Below, piece after piece: positions 47,672-57,727 of a stretch of 64,000 nt of DNA. Origin of the DNA: Fusibacter_A sp965140735 (GTDB lineage Bacteria; Bacillota; Clostridia; Peptostreptococcales; Acidaminobacteraceae); NCBI GenBank assembly GCA_965140735.1, contig OZ223306.1, positions 744,001 through 808,000 of the forward strand, read 5' to 3'. Each line of letters opens with the position of its first letter. Positions within the stretch are counted from its first letter, which is position 1. The notes beneath the pieces were generated by a model, which saw only the letters and a program-made list of their open reading frames with translations, did no database searches and was not told the DNA's origin. The position numbers were made by a program, and so were the translations under genes.

Positions 47672-47703
47672 TACTCATGATTTCTAAACCTTAGGGAGGT
47701 AAT

Positions 47704-48798
47704 ATGGGGACTTTAAAATATGATGATCTCTCTAAAAAGTATAGAGAATTCGACGTACCCACCTATAAGATAAAAGTCGGTGGAAAGGAAATTCCTCAAA
47801 CTGACGTCACCATCAGCAACATAGAAGTGAATATCAGCACAGGATTTGAAGCCAGCATGTGTTCTTTTGAAGCCTACGAACTCTATGATATAGATGAACG
47901 CGCCTTTGATGCCAAACTTATGAAAGATTACTTCTCGCTTGGAAAAGAGGTCGAAGTTTCACTGGGCTATATCGAAACCACTTTAGTTTTTAAAGGCTAT
48001 ATTGAAACCGTCAGTGCCATTTTCTCAGAGAGCAGTTTTCCCTATATCAGTGTGGAATGCTTAGATGTGAAAGGCTTGATGATGCATGGCAACAAATCCA
48101 CAGCGATGAACCTTGGCAGTTACACAGACGCCGTTAACAACATCTTAGGCAACTATGGTTCATTGGCAGGGACCAAAACAGTGGATGCCAGTACAAAATT
48201 AGAACGTGAAATACAGCAAAACAAAGAAACCGATTATGCTTTTTTATGCAGAGTTGCCAAGAGCATTAATTACGAATTTTTCGTCCTACAAGGCAAAGTG
48301 TATTTTAGAAAACCTGCCTATGCGGATCAAACGCCTCAATTGCTCTACGAATGGGGGCAAATGCTGGTTTCATTTCATCAAACACGAACCCTTTCTAAGT
48401 ACGTAAATAAAGTCACTGTGAAAGGTTATAACGACACAGAACACAAGGTCATTGAGAGTACAGCAAGTGCCGCAACTAAGGTTGGTGCAGGCTCGAAAAA
48501 ACCAGACAAATTTTCTTCACAACTCAAATCGTCCACCACCGTGATTGTGGATATGGCCATCAACACCGTGGATGAAGCCAAAGAAAGGGCAGAGGCAGAA
48601 CTGAATCAAAGAAGTATTAACTTTATCACAGGTTATGGGAAATCAGTTGGTATTCCCGAACTTGTTCCCGGGAAGTACGTCGAAATCAAAAGCTTTGACA
48701 GTGATGTGGACAATAAATATTATGTGACGAAGGTCGTTCATAAACTTAACGATGGCGAATACAACACAGAATTTGAAGCAGGAGTGAATATGCTATGA
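47704..48798 (+). CDS. Baseplate hub protein (gpD/VgrG N-terminal-like, half of Cis8)
   Basis: A 364-aa protein with the phage late-control gpD/T4 gp27-like fold. Landmarks: VPTYKIKVGGKEIPQ, FDAKLMKDYFSLGKEVEVSLGY, LVFKGYIETV, ETDYAFLCRVAKSINYEFFV and ELNQRSINFITGYGKSVGIPEL, ending in the VPGKYVEI loop. It forms the trimeric hub at the end of the tube. Afp/PVC carry hub and spike as one protein (Pvc8). Here the spike is a separate gene that overlaps by ATGA. AGGGAGG precedes the ATG. Confidence 0.92.
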   Translation: MGTLKYDDLSKKYREFDVPTYKIKVGGKEIPQTDVTISNIEVNISTGFEASMCSFEAYELYDIDERAFDAKLMKDYFSLGKEVEVSLGYIETTLVFKGYIETVSAIFSESSFPYISVECLDVKGLMMHGNKSTAMNLGSYTDAVNNILGNYGSLAGTKTVDASTKLEREIQQNKETDYAFLCRVAKSINYEFFVLQGKVYFRKPAYADQTPQLLYEWGQMLVSFHQTRTLSKYVNKVTVKGYNDTEHKVIESTASAATKVGAGSKKPDKFSSQLKSSTTVIVDMAINTVDEAKERAEAELNQRSINFITGYGKSVGIPELVPGKYVEIKSFDSDVDNKYYVTKVVHKLNDGEYNTEFEAGVNML

Positions 48799-49544
48799 GT
48801 ATGTATGACTTGTTCTTTGATACAAATGAAAGAGATGACAACCGCATGTATGGCTTAACCCTTGGGATTGTCACTAACACTGAAGATCCAGATAACCTTG
48901 GCCGTATAAAAGTCAAGCTACCTCTCAGAGATAAGGCTGAAAACGAATCTGCATGGGCTCGGGTGATTATCCCTTTCGCAGGCAAAGAGATGGGCGTTTA
49001 CTTTATTCCCGATGTTGGCGATGAAGTGATTGTGGCCTTTTTAGGAGGACAACTTGAAAAGCCTGTCATCGTGGGTGGGGTATGGAGTAAATCTGTAAAA
49101 CCGCCTATGGCAAACGAAGAAGGTAAGAATTTAACGAAGATGATCAAAACAAAGAGTGGCCACGAATTGACTTTCTTTGATGAAGATGACAAGGGCAAAA
49201 TCACTGTAAAATCTTCAAAGGGTTATGTCATGGAAATGGATGATGAAAAGGAAAAGCTCACTCTAAAAGATCCCAAAGGCAAAAATAAAATGGAAATGTC
49301 GTCTAAAGATGGCAAGATCACAGTGGAAGCAGAGAAAAAGATTGAGCTCAAATCAGGTGGCTCAAGTATTATCATAGATGGCACCGGTAATAAGATCACG
49401 ATCAAATCAAACACAGTGGAAGTCAAAGGCCTCCAAGTCAATGTCAAAGGAGATACCACTGTGAAGCTTGAATCTGGTGCAACCATGGAAATCAAAGCAG
49501 GTGCAATTTCACAAATAAAAGGGAATCCTGTGGCGATTAATTAA
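48795..49544 (+). CDS. Spike protein with OB fold and beta-helix (gpV/gp5-like, second half of Cis8)
   Basis: A 249-aa baseplate assembly protein V family member. The OB-fold part has GLTLGIVTNTEDPDNLGRIKVKLP, then WARVIIPFAGKEMGVYFIPDVGDEVIVAF and KPVIVGGVW. The C-terminal half is a beta-helix needle of short repeats (KKIELKSGGSSIIIDGTGNK, TVEVKGLQVNVKGDTTVKLE) ending GNPVAIN. It is the membrane-piercing spike onto which a PAAR-like tip binds. The ATGA overlap with the hub gene implies coupled translation. Confidence 0.93.
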   Translation: MSMYDLFFDTNERDDNRMYGLTLGIVTNTEDPDNLGRIKVKLPLRDKAENESAWARVIIPFAGKEMGVYFIPDVGDEVIVAFLGGQLEKPVIVGGVWSKSVKPPMANEEGKNLTKMIKTKSGHELTFFDEDDKGKITVKSSKGYVMEMDDEKEKLTLKDPKGKNKMEMSSKDGKITVEAEKKIELKSGGSSIIIDGTGNKITIKSNTVEVKGLQVNVKGDTTVKLESGATMEIKAGAISQIKGNPVAIN

Positions 49545-49567
49545 ATCTTGAGAAAGGAGGGGCACCT

Positions 49568-49978
49568 ATGAGCGATCGTTTTGAATCATTTTTAGGACGT
49601 GGCTGGAAGTTTCCAGTAGAGGTAGATGAACAAACTGGTAAGGTTTTAACTTCTGAGTATGAATCGGATATCGTTGAAGCCATAAAGATCATCATTATGA
49701 CACGAAAAGGCGAACGGGTGATGCGACCCGATTTCGGATGTGATATCTTCGATCACCTCTTCGACGTGGTGGACTATACACTACTCAAGCAAATGGAAGC
49801 AACCGTCAAAAATGCGCTTATCAGCTGGGAACCCCGGATTACAGACATTGAGGTCGAAGCCATAGTTGACGCCAAAACAGCTGAAAGGATTGATCTTCAT
49901 ATTTCATATGTGGTCAGAACAACAAATAATCCTTTTAACTTAGTCTATCCTTTTTACATCAATGAAGGTAATATTTAA
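49568..49978 (+). CDS. Baseplate wedge protein, gp25/GPW family (Pvc9/Cis9-like)
   Basis: A 136-aa gp25-like protein. Landmarks: FLGRGWKFPVEVDEQTGKV, VEAIKIIIMTRKGERVMRPDFGCDIFDHLF and ISWEPRITDIEVEAI. It nucleates the sheath on the baseplate in phage T4 and related particles. GAAAGGAGG precedes the ATG. It lies 23 bases after the spike gene. Confidence 0.95.
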   Translation: MSDRFESFLGRGWKFPVEVDEQTGKVLTSEYESDIVEAIKIIIMTRKGERVMRPDFGCDIFDHLFDVVDYTLLKQMEATVKNALISWEPRITDIEVEAIVDAKTAERIDLHISYVVRTTNNPFNLVYPFYINEGNI

Positions 49979-50013
49979 TGTTCTTATTATAGCAGTCGTG
50001 AGAGAGGTTAATC

Positions 50014-52950
50014 ATGAATTATTTCGATCTTAAAAATATGACCAGAACTCAATTGATTGAAACGCTAAAGACACTCAGCAAATCATATACGCCTGAGTGG
50101 CATTTTGACGTGGAAAATCCCGATCTTGGCACTGCACTTGCGCTGATTTATGCAGATATGATGACCGACACCATTCAAAGAGCCAATTTGATGCCAGATA
50201 AACATTATATAGACTTTTTAAACTTGCTAGATCCAGTGCAGAAGCCTTCGAAAGGTGCGAAGGGTTATGTAACTTTTTCTTTAAGCGAAGGGACAACCGC
50301 TGGAGTTAGTGTCCCCCTTGGCAAACAACTCATAGGTGAGAGTGATGCTGAGGAGAACTTGATTTTCGAAACCACGGATGATCTCATGATCGTGCCTTCA
50401 AAGCTTGAAAATATCATCGTTGTGAATTCAAAAACAGATGAAATCACACATCATTTTGATCATCTTAAAAGTGACGCCATGACACCACTTTATCTACTGG
50501 ATTCACCTGTCCTTAACAATTTGCAGACACATGAACTCGTTATTAGACAAGAGGATGCACTGATTCTAAATCGTGCACATGGTGTTGAGATTCACATAGA
50601 AGATGACCAAAACAAATTGCGCAAGGCCTATACACTCAGTCAACTTTCTGATCCCTCACAAGTGGAATGGCTCTATTTAAAGGGCGATGACTGGGTGCCA
50701 TTCGATCATTACAAACAAGTGGCAAGTGGCATTATATTGAAAAACAATGCTCATATACAACTGGAAACACCTGAGATCAAACTTAAAATGAAAAAAGCAA
50801 CCGAAATGATCTGTGATGAAATTAGGGTTAATCCAATTTCGGATATTTTAAAACCAGATGCGCTTTATTATAACGAAATTGAACTGCCTGAAAAGGACTT
50901 CATGATGTTTGGGACACAGTTCTTTGCCTACGATTCACTCTATATTTCAAGCAAAGAATTATTGACCAAAAAAGGCAGTCTCATCACGATTTCATTTGAA
51001 TATATACTGGAACTACATAAAACCCCTTTTGATATGCCACCGCAGAATATCAAGTGGAAAAATGTCCTCAAGAAATCAGATTTAAAAGAACCTGTCATTA
51101 AAAAGATTCTCATCTCTGATATGGTTTTAGAGTACTGGAACGGCGTGGGTTGGTCTAAACTTGAGACAGAAACCTTTAACAAAAAAATGTTTGCAACAGA
51201 TGACAGTGAACCTGTTACACAGAAAATCACCTTTAGATGTCCAGAAGATCTCGTGAGCACCACAGTGGGTGCCTACGAAAATTATTGGATTAGACTGCGC
51301 ATTATAAAAGTTGAAAATGCTTATACGACACTTGGCGATTATATTGCCCCTAAACTCAGATGGCTTAAACTACATTATGTTTATGATGAACACGGCGTGT
51401 TACCGACTTCACTTAATAGACATGAATTTATGACGCACACTGAAATTGATCCAAAAGCTAAACCACTGAGACTTTTCAGTGATTATGGTGCACTAGATGC
51501 TAAGGCCCTTTATTTACAGTTTAATACCCCTTTAGTGGGTGCACCGATTAAACTGCTTTTTGATGTCGGAACGGTTACAGATCTTAAAGCGAATCAGTTT
51601 AAATGGCAAATGCTTAAACGCATCGCTCATAAATCCAAATGGGTGGATATTGATATCATTGACGATACCAAATCACTTCACGAAACAGGTATTGTAACCT
51701 TCATCGGCGATGAAAGTCATACACTTTCAACGTTATTTGGACATAAAGGGTACTGGCTTAGAATTGTTCAAACAGAGGAAGGGACTCTTCCAGTCTTACT
51801 TAACGCCATCTACCTTAACAGTGTCAATGTCACACAAAAGGAAACTAAACAAAGCCGCTATTTTTCGCTGAGACATCATGAATACCATAAAGAAATGGTA
51901 CTGAACCATGAAAACCTCGAATCCCTAGAAGTTTGGGTCAACGAACTCAATGTGGCTGTAGAGGAGATCAAAAAGACTCCTTATGACTACAGAGAAATTT
52001 TTTCAATAGATGGTACACTAGAAGCACTATGGGTCAAATGGGATGCCTATGACAGCTTCTCAGAAATGAATTCAACCACTCGTGGATATGTTGCAAATGC
52101 TTTCGCTGGTCGTATCCAGTTCGGCGATTCAGTACATGGCTTCTTACCAGATGGCACGAATGAAAACAATGTCAGAATCGACTATGAAGTCAATCTAGGA
52201 GACTATGGCAATGTGGCTGCCTATGAAGTAAAAAGGTTAGCACAAACGATTTCCAACGTGAACACGGTATATAATCCGATGCCGTTTCAAGGTGGACATG
52301 CACCAGAATCCAGAAAACGAGCACTTAATAGAATTTCTGAGACCATTCACCATAAGGGGAGAGCACGTTCCACACGTGATTTTGATGCTTTGATCCTGTC
52401 AGCCGACTACGATATCAAAGAAGTACTGACGCTTTCAAATACAGACACTTTTGGAAGGTTTGCACTGGGTAAAGTCACCAGTATCATACTGCCAAAGTCT
52501 GAAACCTATATGCAAGATTATTTTAGAACTTTAAAAGCTAAAATTAGAAATCATTTGAGTGACAAACTGCCTTGCACCCTTAAATATGACTACAATTACT
52601 TCATCATAGAACCCCTTTACATCATCATAGATGTTCAATTTAAAGGTAGAATCGCAGATGTCACGGATTATCTAGCCACTTATAACGCCATCGAAAAAAC
52701 CATTAATCTCTATCTGGATACTTATAAGGGCAATAAAAACGGTGAAGGCTGGCATATAGGCGACTTACCAGACGAACAGTATTTATTAAGTCAGATTCAA
52801 CTTATTGATACTTTAAAAGACATAAACCTCTTAGTACTGAATGCCAAGGTACAAGATGGGTATCAGTTAAAGGAAATCTCAATAAAGGCATTAAAACAAT
52901 TTCCACATCTTGTTATCAAAAACGGCAATCATGCGATTTCACTTAAATAG
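50014..52950 (+). CDS. Large baseplate wedge protein (Pvc11/Cis11-like, gp6/J family)
   Basis: A 978-aa putative baseplate assembly protein. It opens with SYTPEWHFDVENPDLGTALALIYADMM, the usual N-terminus of this family. The J-like core is at about 740-900: GRIQFGDSVHGFLPDGTNENNVRIDYEVNLGDYGNV, then RALNRISETIHHKGRARSTRDFDALIL. This ring protein expands when the particle fires. AGAGAGG precedes the ATG. It is followed 17 bases later by its partner. Confidence 0.9.
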   Translation: MNYFDLKNMTRTQLIETLKTLSKSYTPEWHFDVENPDLGTALALIYADMMTDTIQRANLMPDKHYIDFLNLLDPVQKPSKGAKGYVTFSLSEGTTAGVSVPLGKQLIGESDAEENLIFETTDDLMIVPSKLENIIVVNSKTDEITHHFDHLKSDAMTPLYLLDSPVLNNLQTHELVIRQEDALILNRAHGVEIHIEDDQNKLRKAYTLSQLSDPSQVEWLYLKGDDWVPFDHYKQVASGIILKNNAHIQLETPEIKLKMKKATEMICDEIRVNPISDILKPDALYYNEIELPEKDFMMFGTQFFAYDSLYISSKELLTKKGSLITISFEYILELHKTPFDMPPQNIKWKNVLKKSDLKEPVIKKILISDMVLEYWNGVGWSKLETETFNKKMFATDDSEPVTQKITFRCPEDLVSTTVGAYENYWIRLRIIKVENAYTTLGDYIAPKLRWLKLHYVYDEHGVLPTSLNRHEFMTHTEIDPKAKPLRLFSDYGALDAKALYLQFNTPLVGAPIKLLFDVGTVTDLKANQFKWQMLKRIAHKSKWVDIDIIDDTKSLHETGIVTFIGDESHTLSTLFGHKGYWLRIVQTEEGTLPVLLNAIYLNSVNVTQKETKQSRYFSLRHHEYHKEMVLNHENLESLEVWVNELNVAVEEIKKTPYDYREIFSIDGTLEALWVKWDAYDSFSEMNSTTRGYVANAFAGRIQFGDSVHGFLPDGTNENNVRIDYEVNLGDYGNVAAYEVKRLAQTISNVNTVYNPMPFQGGHAPESRKRALNRISETIHHKGRARSTRDFDALILSADYDIKEVLTLSNTDTFGRFALGKVTSIILPKSETYMQDYFRTLKAKIRNHLSDKLPCTLKYDYNYFIIEPLYIIIDVQFKGRIADVTDYLATYNAIEKTINLYLDTYKGNKNGEGWHIGDLPDEQYLLSQIQLIDTLKDINLLVLNAKVQDGYQLKEISIKALKQFPHLVIKNGNHAISLK

Positions 52951-52967
52951 TCAAAGGGAGGTCCATC

Positions 52968-54806
52968 ATGATTAAAAATCTTAATCTTGATGATCAAAAT
53001 TTCGATATCATCGTCGAAAACGCCAGAAAAGCCATACGCAAGTATGCGCCATATTGGACTGATGAAAACACGCATGATCCTGGGATCACCATGATTGAAC
53101 TCTTTGCGTGGCTAAAAGAGATGCTCCAATACTACATGGATCAAACGACTGAACCCCTTGAGTATCAATTTCTCAAGCTCTTTGGCATCAAGAGGGATTT
53201 TGGTAGTCCAGCAGAAGTCATCGCCAAAGTGATGCACATCAGCGAAGTGGAAACACTCCCTTATAAGACACAATTTTCTAAGGGGCGTTTTACTTTTGAA
53301 ACTCAAAGAGCCTATGTGCTCGATCCTGCCAATATCAGTGATATTTTATTGGATTATGAAGGGCACATGAAATCTATCTATAAAGTCATCGATAATGGCT
53401 TGACGGTCTATCCATTTGGACCAGAACCAGTGGTGGGGAGCAGTTTCTATATTCAGTTCGACGCCCCCCATGTAACTGATCAAATATATGAACTCTACTT
53501 TCAAGTGTATGAAGCCTATGACATCAAGCGAAATCCAATTGAAAGGGCTCATGTGGAAGGGGGCTTTAGGCCTCTTGGGATCATTCACTATACTTATAAG
53601 GACGCATCGGGAGAATGGGAACCCCTTGAAATCATCGCCGATGAAACCTTTGGGCTCATTAAGAGTGGGCTTATGACGTATAAAATTCCGAGTTCAGGAA
53701 CACCTTCAAGTGAGGCTTTTCAAATCAGAGCAGAGCTTGTTGCTGCTGATTATGATGTGCCACCACGTGTGATAGATTTGTTTAATCGAATCGTAAAACT
53801 CAAGCAAACAGAGACAGAACCCATACTTTACTTTGATGCCACAGGCTTTCCAAATCAAGAGATCGAACTCCCTTTTGAAGAGATTTACTATCCAAGTATT
53901 GATCTAGAGGTGTATGACGCAGAGCTTGATGAATGGCAAAAATGGCATGCGGTCGATGCACTTTATGAAGCTGGAAAAGAAGAAATGTGTTATACCTATG
54001 AACCTGAAATTCACAGTCTGAAATTTGGCGATCAAAAAAACGGCAGAATCCCACCAAAAGGGCTCAACGTGATCAGAATTAACCATCTTGAAAAATCACT
54101 GCTGGATCTAGGCAATATCGCTGTGGATGAACTGGCATCGGAGACCAGCGATGTGGTCTTAAAGAGTTTAACCCATGCTATCGGTGGGCGTGGCATAAAG
54201 ACCTTAGAACAAATGAAATCAGAACTCTACAATCAAATGAACCACACTCAAGTGGCTGTAACCGAAGCCGATTATGAACGTATTCTTAAGAATACACCCG
54301 GTTTAATGATTGAAAAAACCAAATGTTTACCGCTATATCGACCTGGACTTCAGGATTATCCCAACAAACTTGTGGACAATGAAGTCTCTGTACTGGTGGT
54401 GCCCTATGGATTAAGTGCCCAAACTCGCCTTAATAAAGCTTATATTCAAAATTTAAAAAAAGAAATTGAAAAATACCGTATGATCACCACTGAAGTACAC
54501 ATCCTCAATCCAGTTTATTATGATATTGAAGTCTATCTTGAGCTAACTTCCACTCATGATCATAAACTTATGACTAAAAGCGTTATAGAAACCATCAGAA
54601 CTTATTACCAAAATGATTTTGGACAGGATATTTCAAAGAGTCAATTTTATAAACTCTTGATGGACATTCAAGGTATCGAAAAAATCAATAATATTCGATT
54701 ATCCTGTTTACAACCGCTCTCAAAGTCAAAACTGGGCGATCTTGAAATTCCACCTTATGGGATCGGGGATTTGAAGCGTATAGAAATTGTTTGGCTTGAA
54801 GATTAA
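52968..54806 (+). CDS. Baseplate wedge protein (Pvc12/Cis12-like)
   Basis: A 612-aa protein of the same superfamily as its neighbour. It starts NLDDQNFDIIVENARKAIRKYAPYWTDENTHDPGITMIELFAWL, the eCIS baseplate signature. The core is FGDQKNGRIPPKGLNVIRINH, then EQMKSELYNQMNHTQVAVTEADYERIL. The C-terminus has LGDLEIPPYGIGDLKRIEI. It pairs with Pvc11 to form the wedge. Pvc12 proteins are often longer, so this copy is compact. CAAAGGGAGG precedes the ATG. Confidence 0.88.
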   Translation: MIKNLNLDDQNFDIIVENARKAIRKYAPYWTDENTHDPGITMIELFAWLKEMLQYYMDQTTEPLEYQFLKLFGIKRDFGSPAEVIAKVMHISEVETLPYKTQFSKGRFTFETQRAYVLDPANISDILLDYEGHMKSIYKVIDNGLTVYPFGPEPVVGSSFYIQFDAPHVTDQIYELYFQVYEAYDIKRNPIERAHVEGGFRPLGIIHYTYKDASGEWEPLEIIADETFGLIKSGLMTYKIPSSGTPSSEAFQIRAELVAADYDVPPRVIDLFNRIVKLKQTETEPILYFDATGFPNQEIELPFEEIYYPSIDLEVYDAELDEWQKWHAVDALYEAGKEEMCYTYEPEIHSLKFGDQKNGRIPPKGLNVIRINHLEKSLLDLGNIAVDELASETSDVVLKSLTHAIGGRGIKTLEQMKSELYNQMNHTQVAVTEADYERILKNTPGLMIEKTKCLPLYRPGLQDYPNKLVDNEVSVLVVPYGLSAQTRLNKAYIQNLKKEIEKYRMITTEVHILNPVYYDIEVYLELTSTHDHKLMTKSVIETIRTYYQNDFGQDISKSQFYKLLMDIQGIEKINNIRLSCLQPLSKSKLGDLEIPPYGIGDLKRIEIVWLED

Positions 54807-54827
54807 TCCAAGAAAGGAGGCATCATT

Positions 54828-55922
54828 TTGAACGCATTTCTTAGAGTTGATACAGAAAGAGAATGGCAAAAGGGCTACTATGAAGATTTAAACATTGATC
54901 CAAATGGTGTCTCGTTAAACCAAGGTAGAGGCTGTTATATAGGCGCTATCATCGATACCGAAGAGTATGAACACATGTGGTCAAGACTGCATGTGAAAAG
55001 ACGGTATAGAGTCGAAACAAAACTGATTTTCTATACAGTGGCTGTGGAACAACTGATTATACAGGATGGTAAAACATTACTTGATCTTGAAAAGGTCATA
55101 TTAGAGCATCAGATAAAGCCATTTGACTTAATCGAAAAGCTCAAAGTACTCAATCCTAAAAGACATGAAAATCTAAATGACATCTTACTCAATGATCATA
55201 AAGGCAGATATCTCATCTATTGGTTCGAACTGATTTCAGAAGGTGAGTCGGATTATATAGAAGGGCTTGAGATTCACTATGAACCCTATTCATGGATCAA
55301 TTATTTACCGCAAATATACGCTGAAAACAAGGACTTTTTAGAACGCTATTTAGCTATATTTCAAACCGTATTTGATGATCTAGAAGGCATTGTGGACGCT
55401 ATGCCCGAAGTCTATATCCCGCAGAAGACGAAGGCGTCGTTTTTAAATACGTTAAATGAATGGCTCCCCATTGATAGTTTTCAGTATTTTACAGAAGCAC
55501 AAAAGCGCGATTTACTGAGCAACTATCATGTACTCAATCAGAAACGCGGCACTAAAGATGGGCTCATACAACTGGTCACTATTTTCACAGGATCAACGCC
55601 CTTTGTAGTTGAGTTTAAAGATTATAAGCATTTGAACACTCAAAAATCACTTTATCAAAGGCTGTACATGAATCATCCGTTTGGTTTTACACTTTTAATA
55701 CCATCGGAACTCATTACCAATAAAGCAAAATTTAATGCGCTTAATCAAATTATCAGGAACTATATACCGGCGCAAGTCACGTATAAGATCGCACCGATCA
55801 ACACGTATATGATTTTAGATGACTATGCCTACTTAGGTATCAATTCCTATATTTATCACCAAACGGATATTAAACTGGATGACAACTCCATGCTCTCTAT
55901 GGGTGTCATAGGCCATGAATAA
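54828..55922 (+). CDS. gpI-like phage tail protein (tail protein I domain)
   Basis: A 364-aa protein starting at TTG 54828, seven bases after AAAGGAGG. The N-terminal roughly 150 residues are specific to eCIS (FLRVDTEREWQKGYYEDLNID). The C-terminal part is a tail protein I domain: INYLPQIYAENKDFLERYLAIFQTVFDDLE, then LNEWLPIDSFQYFTEAQKRDLLSNYHVLNQKRGTKDGLIQLV in pattern. Such proteins link the baseplate rim to fibres or tip proteins. The next gene probably binds it. Confidence 0.85.
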   Translation: MNAFLRVDTEREWQKGYYEDLNIDPNGVSLNQGRGCYIGAIIDTEEYEHMWSRLHVKRRYRVETKLIFYTVAVEQLIIQDGKTLLDLEKVILEHQIKPFDLIEKLKVLNPKRHENLNDILLNDHKGRYLIYWFELISEGESDYIEGLEIHYEPYSWINYLPQIYAENKDFLERYLAIFQTVFDDLEGIVDAMPEVYIPQKTKASFLNTLNEWLPIDSFQYFTEAQKRDLLSNYHVLNQKRGTKDGLIQLVTIFTGSTPFVVEFKDYKHLNTQKSLYQRLYMNHPFGFTLLIPSELITNKAKFNALNQIIRNYIPAQVTYKIAPINTYMILDDYAYLGINSYIYHQTDIKLDDNSMLSMGVIGHE

Positions 55923-55941
55923 GTGAGAAAGGATGATCGAC

Positions 55942-57687
55942 GTGAATAATCATAAAATAATACCATTTGAACGCAATCGCTATTTTTACGGTAAATTATT
56001 AACCGTTCGAGATTTTGAAATTGAACAAAAGTACTTTAATGACAAGCGCCGTCTCATGAACAGGATTCTCATGGGCCCCGGTATCTTAGCAGGTCTAAAT
56101 GTGCTGACTGTGGATGACAAGACACTTTTAATCGAACCCGGTGTGGCAGTGGATTACCTCGGTAGAGAAATCGTCAGTGATGCCCCTTTTACCAGCAGAC
56201 TTTCTGTGATTGAAGGGTTTGATCAACTCCCTGATTTTGGTGATGCCTATCTAAACATCGCCTATTTTGAAGAGCCCAAAGAAGCGGTACATAATATTTC
56301 ACAGAGCGAAAATGAATACAATCGCGTTCTTGAATCTTATAAGCTTTCACTTTCCACAGAAGCACCAAGTGTTGAACATTCCTTGCTGGACTTGATTGGG
56401 CTTAAGCAATTTACTCTACTGGATAACGAACAGTATACGCTCTTTTTAAGTCTGGACCACGTCACCAATGTGGAAGAGGGGTTCAATGCCTATCTTAAGG
56501 TCCATAAAAAAAGTGAAACAGATACTGTGAAAATCAATATCACTTTGACTTCACAGTACATCAACTATGGTCAACCCATGGTGCTCACCTTTGATGAAAC
56601 CGTGGTCAAAAGTGCCGATGTTTATCAGCAATCGTGGCATTTCGATGTGAGTAACGTCAACCCGCAAGACGATCTCATTCAACTCAGTGCGTTTTCATTG
56701 TCATCAGAGAGTCTACAAATCGATCATTTGGATATTGCGTTAAAGCATGCTGTTCAGATCAGCCCATTGCCAAAGCTTGAACAAATAGAGCATAAATACA
56801 GAATGTTATCACTGGATGATCTCATGGCAGCCTCAGCAGGTGATTCTATTTGCCTTGCAAAGCTCAAAGTCCTAAAGACAGATCGCACCTATGTGATCGA
56901 GTCCATCGTCAACGATCCACTTAATCAACTCCTTGGCAATTTACAGCTTTCCAAGATCAGAAAGCTAGATGCTTTTCAAAAGAGCACAAGTGCTGAAAAA
57001 CAGACTGTGCCATCAGTGGAAAGCAAACCGCAATTAGAGAAAAAAGTATCTGCATCTGATACCAACATGACTACCGGTAAAATCACGTTCACGTTCAACG
57101 ATAAGGTAGATGCCAAAGAGAAATTCTTCTCTGAGGAAATCGAGCATGGCTTGGGTACTGGCGATGTGTTTATACAAGTGGCTATAGATTCTGAGACCAG
57201 TGAAGGGGATGCTGCTTTCGGCTATCAAAACCAAATGGTGTTCGGTGATTATGAAATCTTTGAAAAGAGCAATTACGAACCTGTGGTGCCTATGTTAAAA
57301 TCTGCTACGATTAGCTATAAGAACAAAGGTACTTTCATCGTGGGGATTCAGTTCATGGAGAACTACTCAAGAAGTGAACTCTTAGTCAAATGGTCTGCCA
57401 CTAAGATCAACAGACATTATGAACCCATGATCAATCTCAAGAACCAATTGACCATAAAACCCGCTATGTCCAAAGTCAAAATCCGTAGCAAAATCAGCTA
57501 CAACGTCTTCAAAGACGGTGAACCCGTCCCATGCACATGGCATATCAAAGAAGAAGACGGCGGCGAAATCGACGCAAACGGCGTCTACATGAGCCCATCC
57601 GTGGAAGGCGTCTACGAGATCATCGCCAATGTGACAGACTATCACGAGAAGCTATCAGCCTTTGTGGTGGTGGAGAATGAGGAGTAG
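55942..57687 (+). CDS. eCIS baseplate/tip-associated protein with C-terminal Ig-like domain
   Basis: About 581 aa. It opens with IPFERNRYFYGKLLTVRDFEIEQKYFNDKRRLMNRILMGPGILAGL in pattern, a signature of a conserved eCIS protein of unknown role. A beta-rich middle follows. The C-terminal roughly 100 residues (ISYNVFKDGEPVPCTWHIKEEDGG, then IDANGVYMSP) look like a bacterial Ig-like domain, as used for surface binding. The GTG at 55942 is preferred because AGAAAGGATG is correctly spaced for it; the ATG at 55933 is the alternative. The last 369 codons are duplicated at 61725-62834. Confidence 0.8.
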   Translation: MNNHKIIPFERNRYFYGKLLTVRDFEIEQKYFNDKRRLMNRILMGPGILAGLNVLTVDDKTLLIEPGVAVDYLGREIVSDAPFTSRLSVIEGFDQLPDFGDAYLNIAYFEEPKEAVHNISQSENEYNRVLESYKLSLSTEAPSVEHSLLDLIGLKQFTLLDNEQYTLFLSLDHVTNVEEGFNAYLKVHKKSETDTVKINITLTSQYINYGQPMVLTFDETVVKSADVYQQSWHFDVSNVNPQDDLIQLSAFSLSSESLQIDHLDIALKHAVQISPLPKLEQIEHKYRMLSLDDLMAASAGDSICLAKLKVLKTDRTYVIESIVNDPLNQLLGNLQLSKIRKLDAFQKSTSAEKQTVPSVESKPQLEKKVSASDTNMTTGKITFTFNDKVDAKEKFFSEEIEHGLGTGDVFIQVAIDSETSEGDAAFGYQNQMVFGDYEIFEKSNYEPVVPMLKSATISYKNKGTFIVGIQFMENYSRSELLVKWSATKINRHYEPMINLKNQLTIKPAMSKVKIRSKISYNVFKDGEPVPCTWHIKEEDGGEIDANGVYMSPSVEGVYEIIANVTDYHEKLSAFVVVENEE

Positions 57688-57727
57688 GTGGGGAGAGTAA
57701 AGCCAAAGACTAAGAAAAAGAAAAGAG
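56570..57727 (+). repeat. 1.16-kb direct repeat, copy 1
   Basis: Covers codons for the last 369 residues of the tip-associated gene and about 40 bases beyond its stop. It begins at GTCAACCCATGG and is nearly identical to 61717-62877, with no indel in the coding part. Confidence 0.95.

Noticed and set aside
31674..57687. Prophage
   Set aside because: No terminase, portal, capsid, integrase or lysis genes. The DUF4255 protein, Pvc15-like ATPase and DUF4280 protein are eCIS markers.
31674..57687. Type VI secretion system
   Set aside because: No TssJLM membrane complex or ClpV; the sheath is a single phage-type protein and the AAA+ protein is Pvc15-like.
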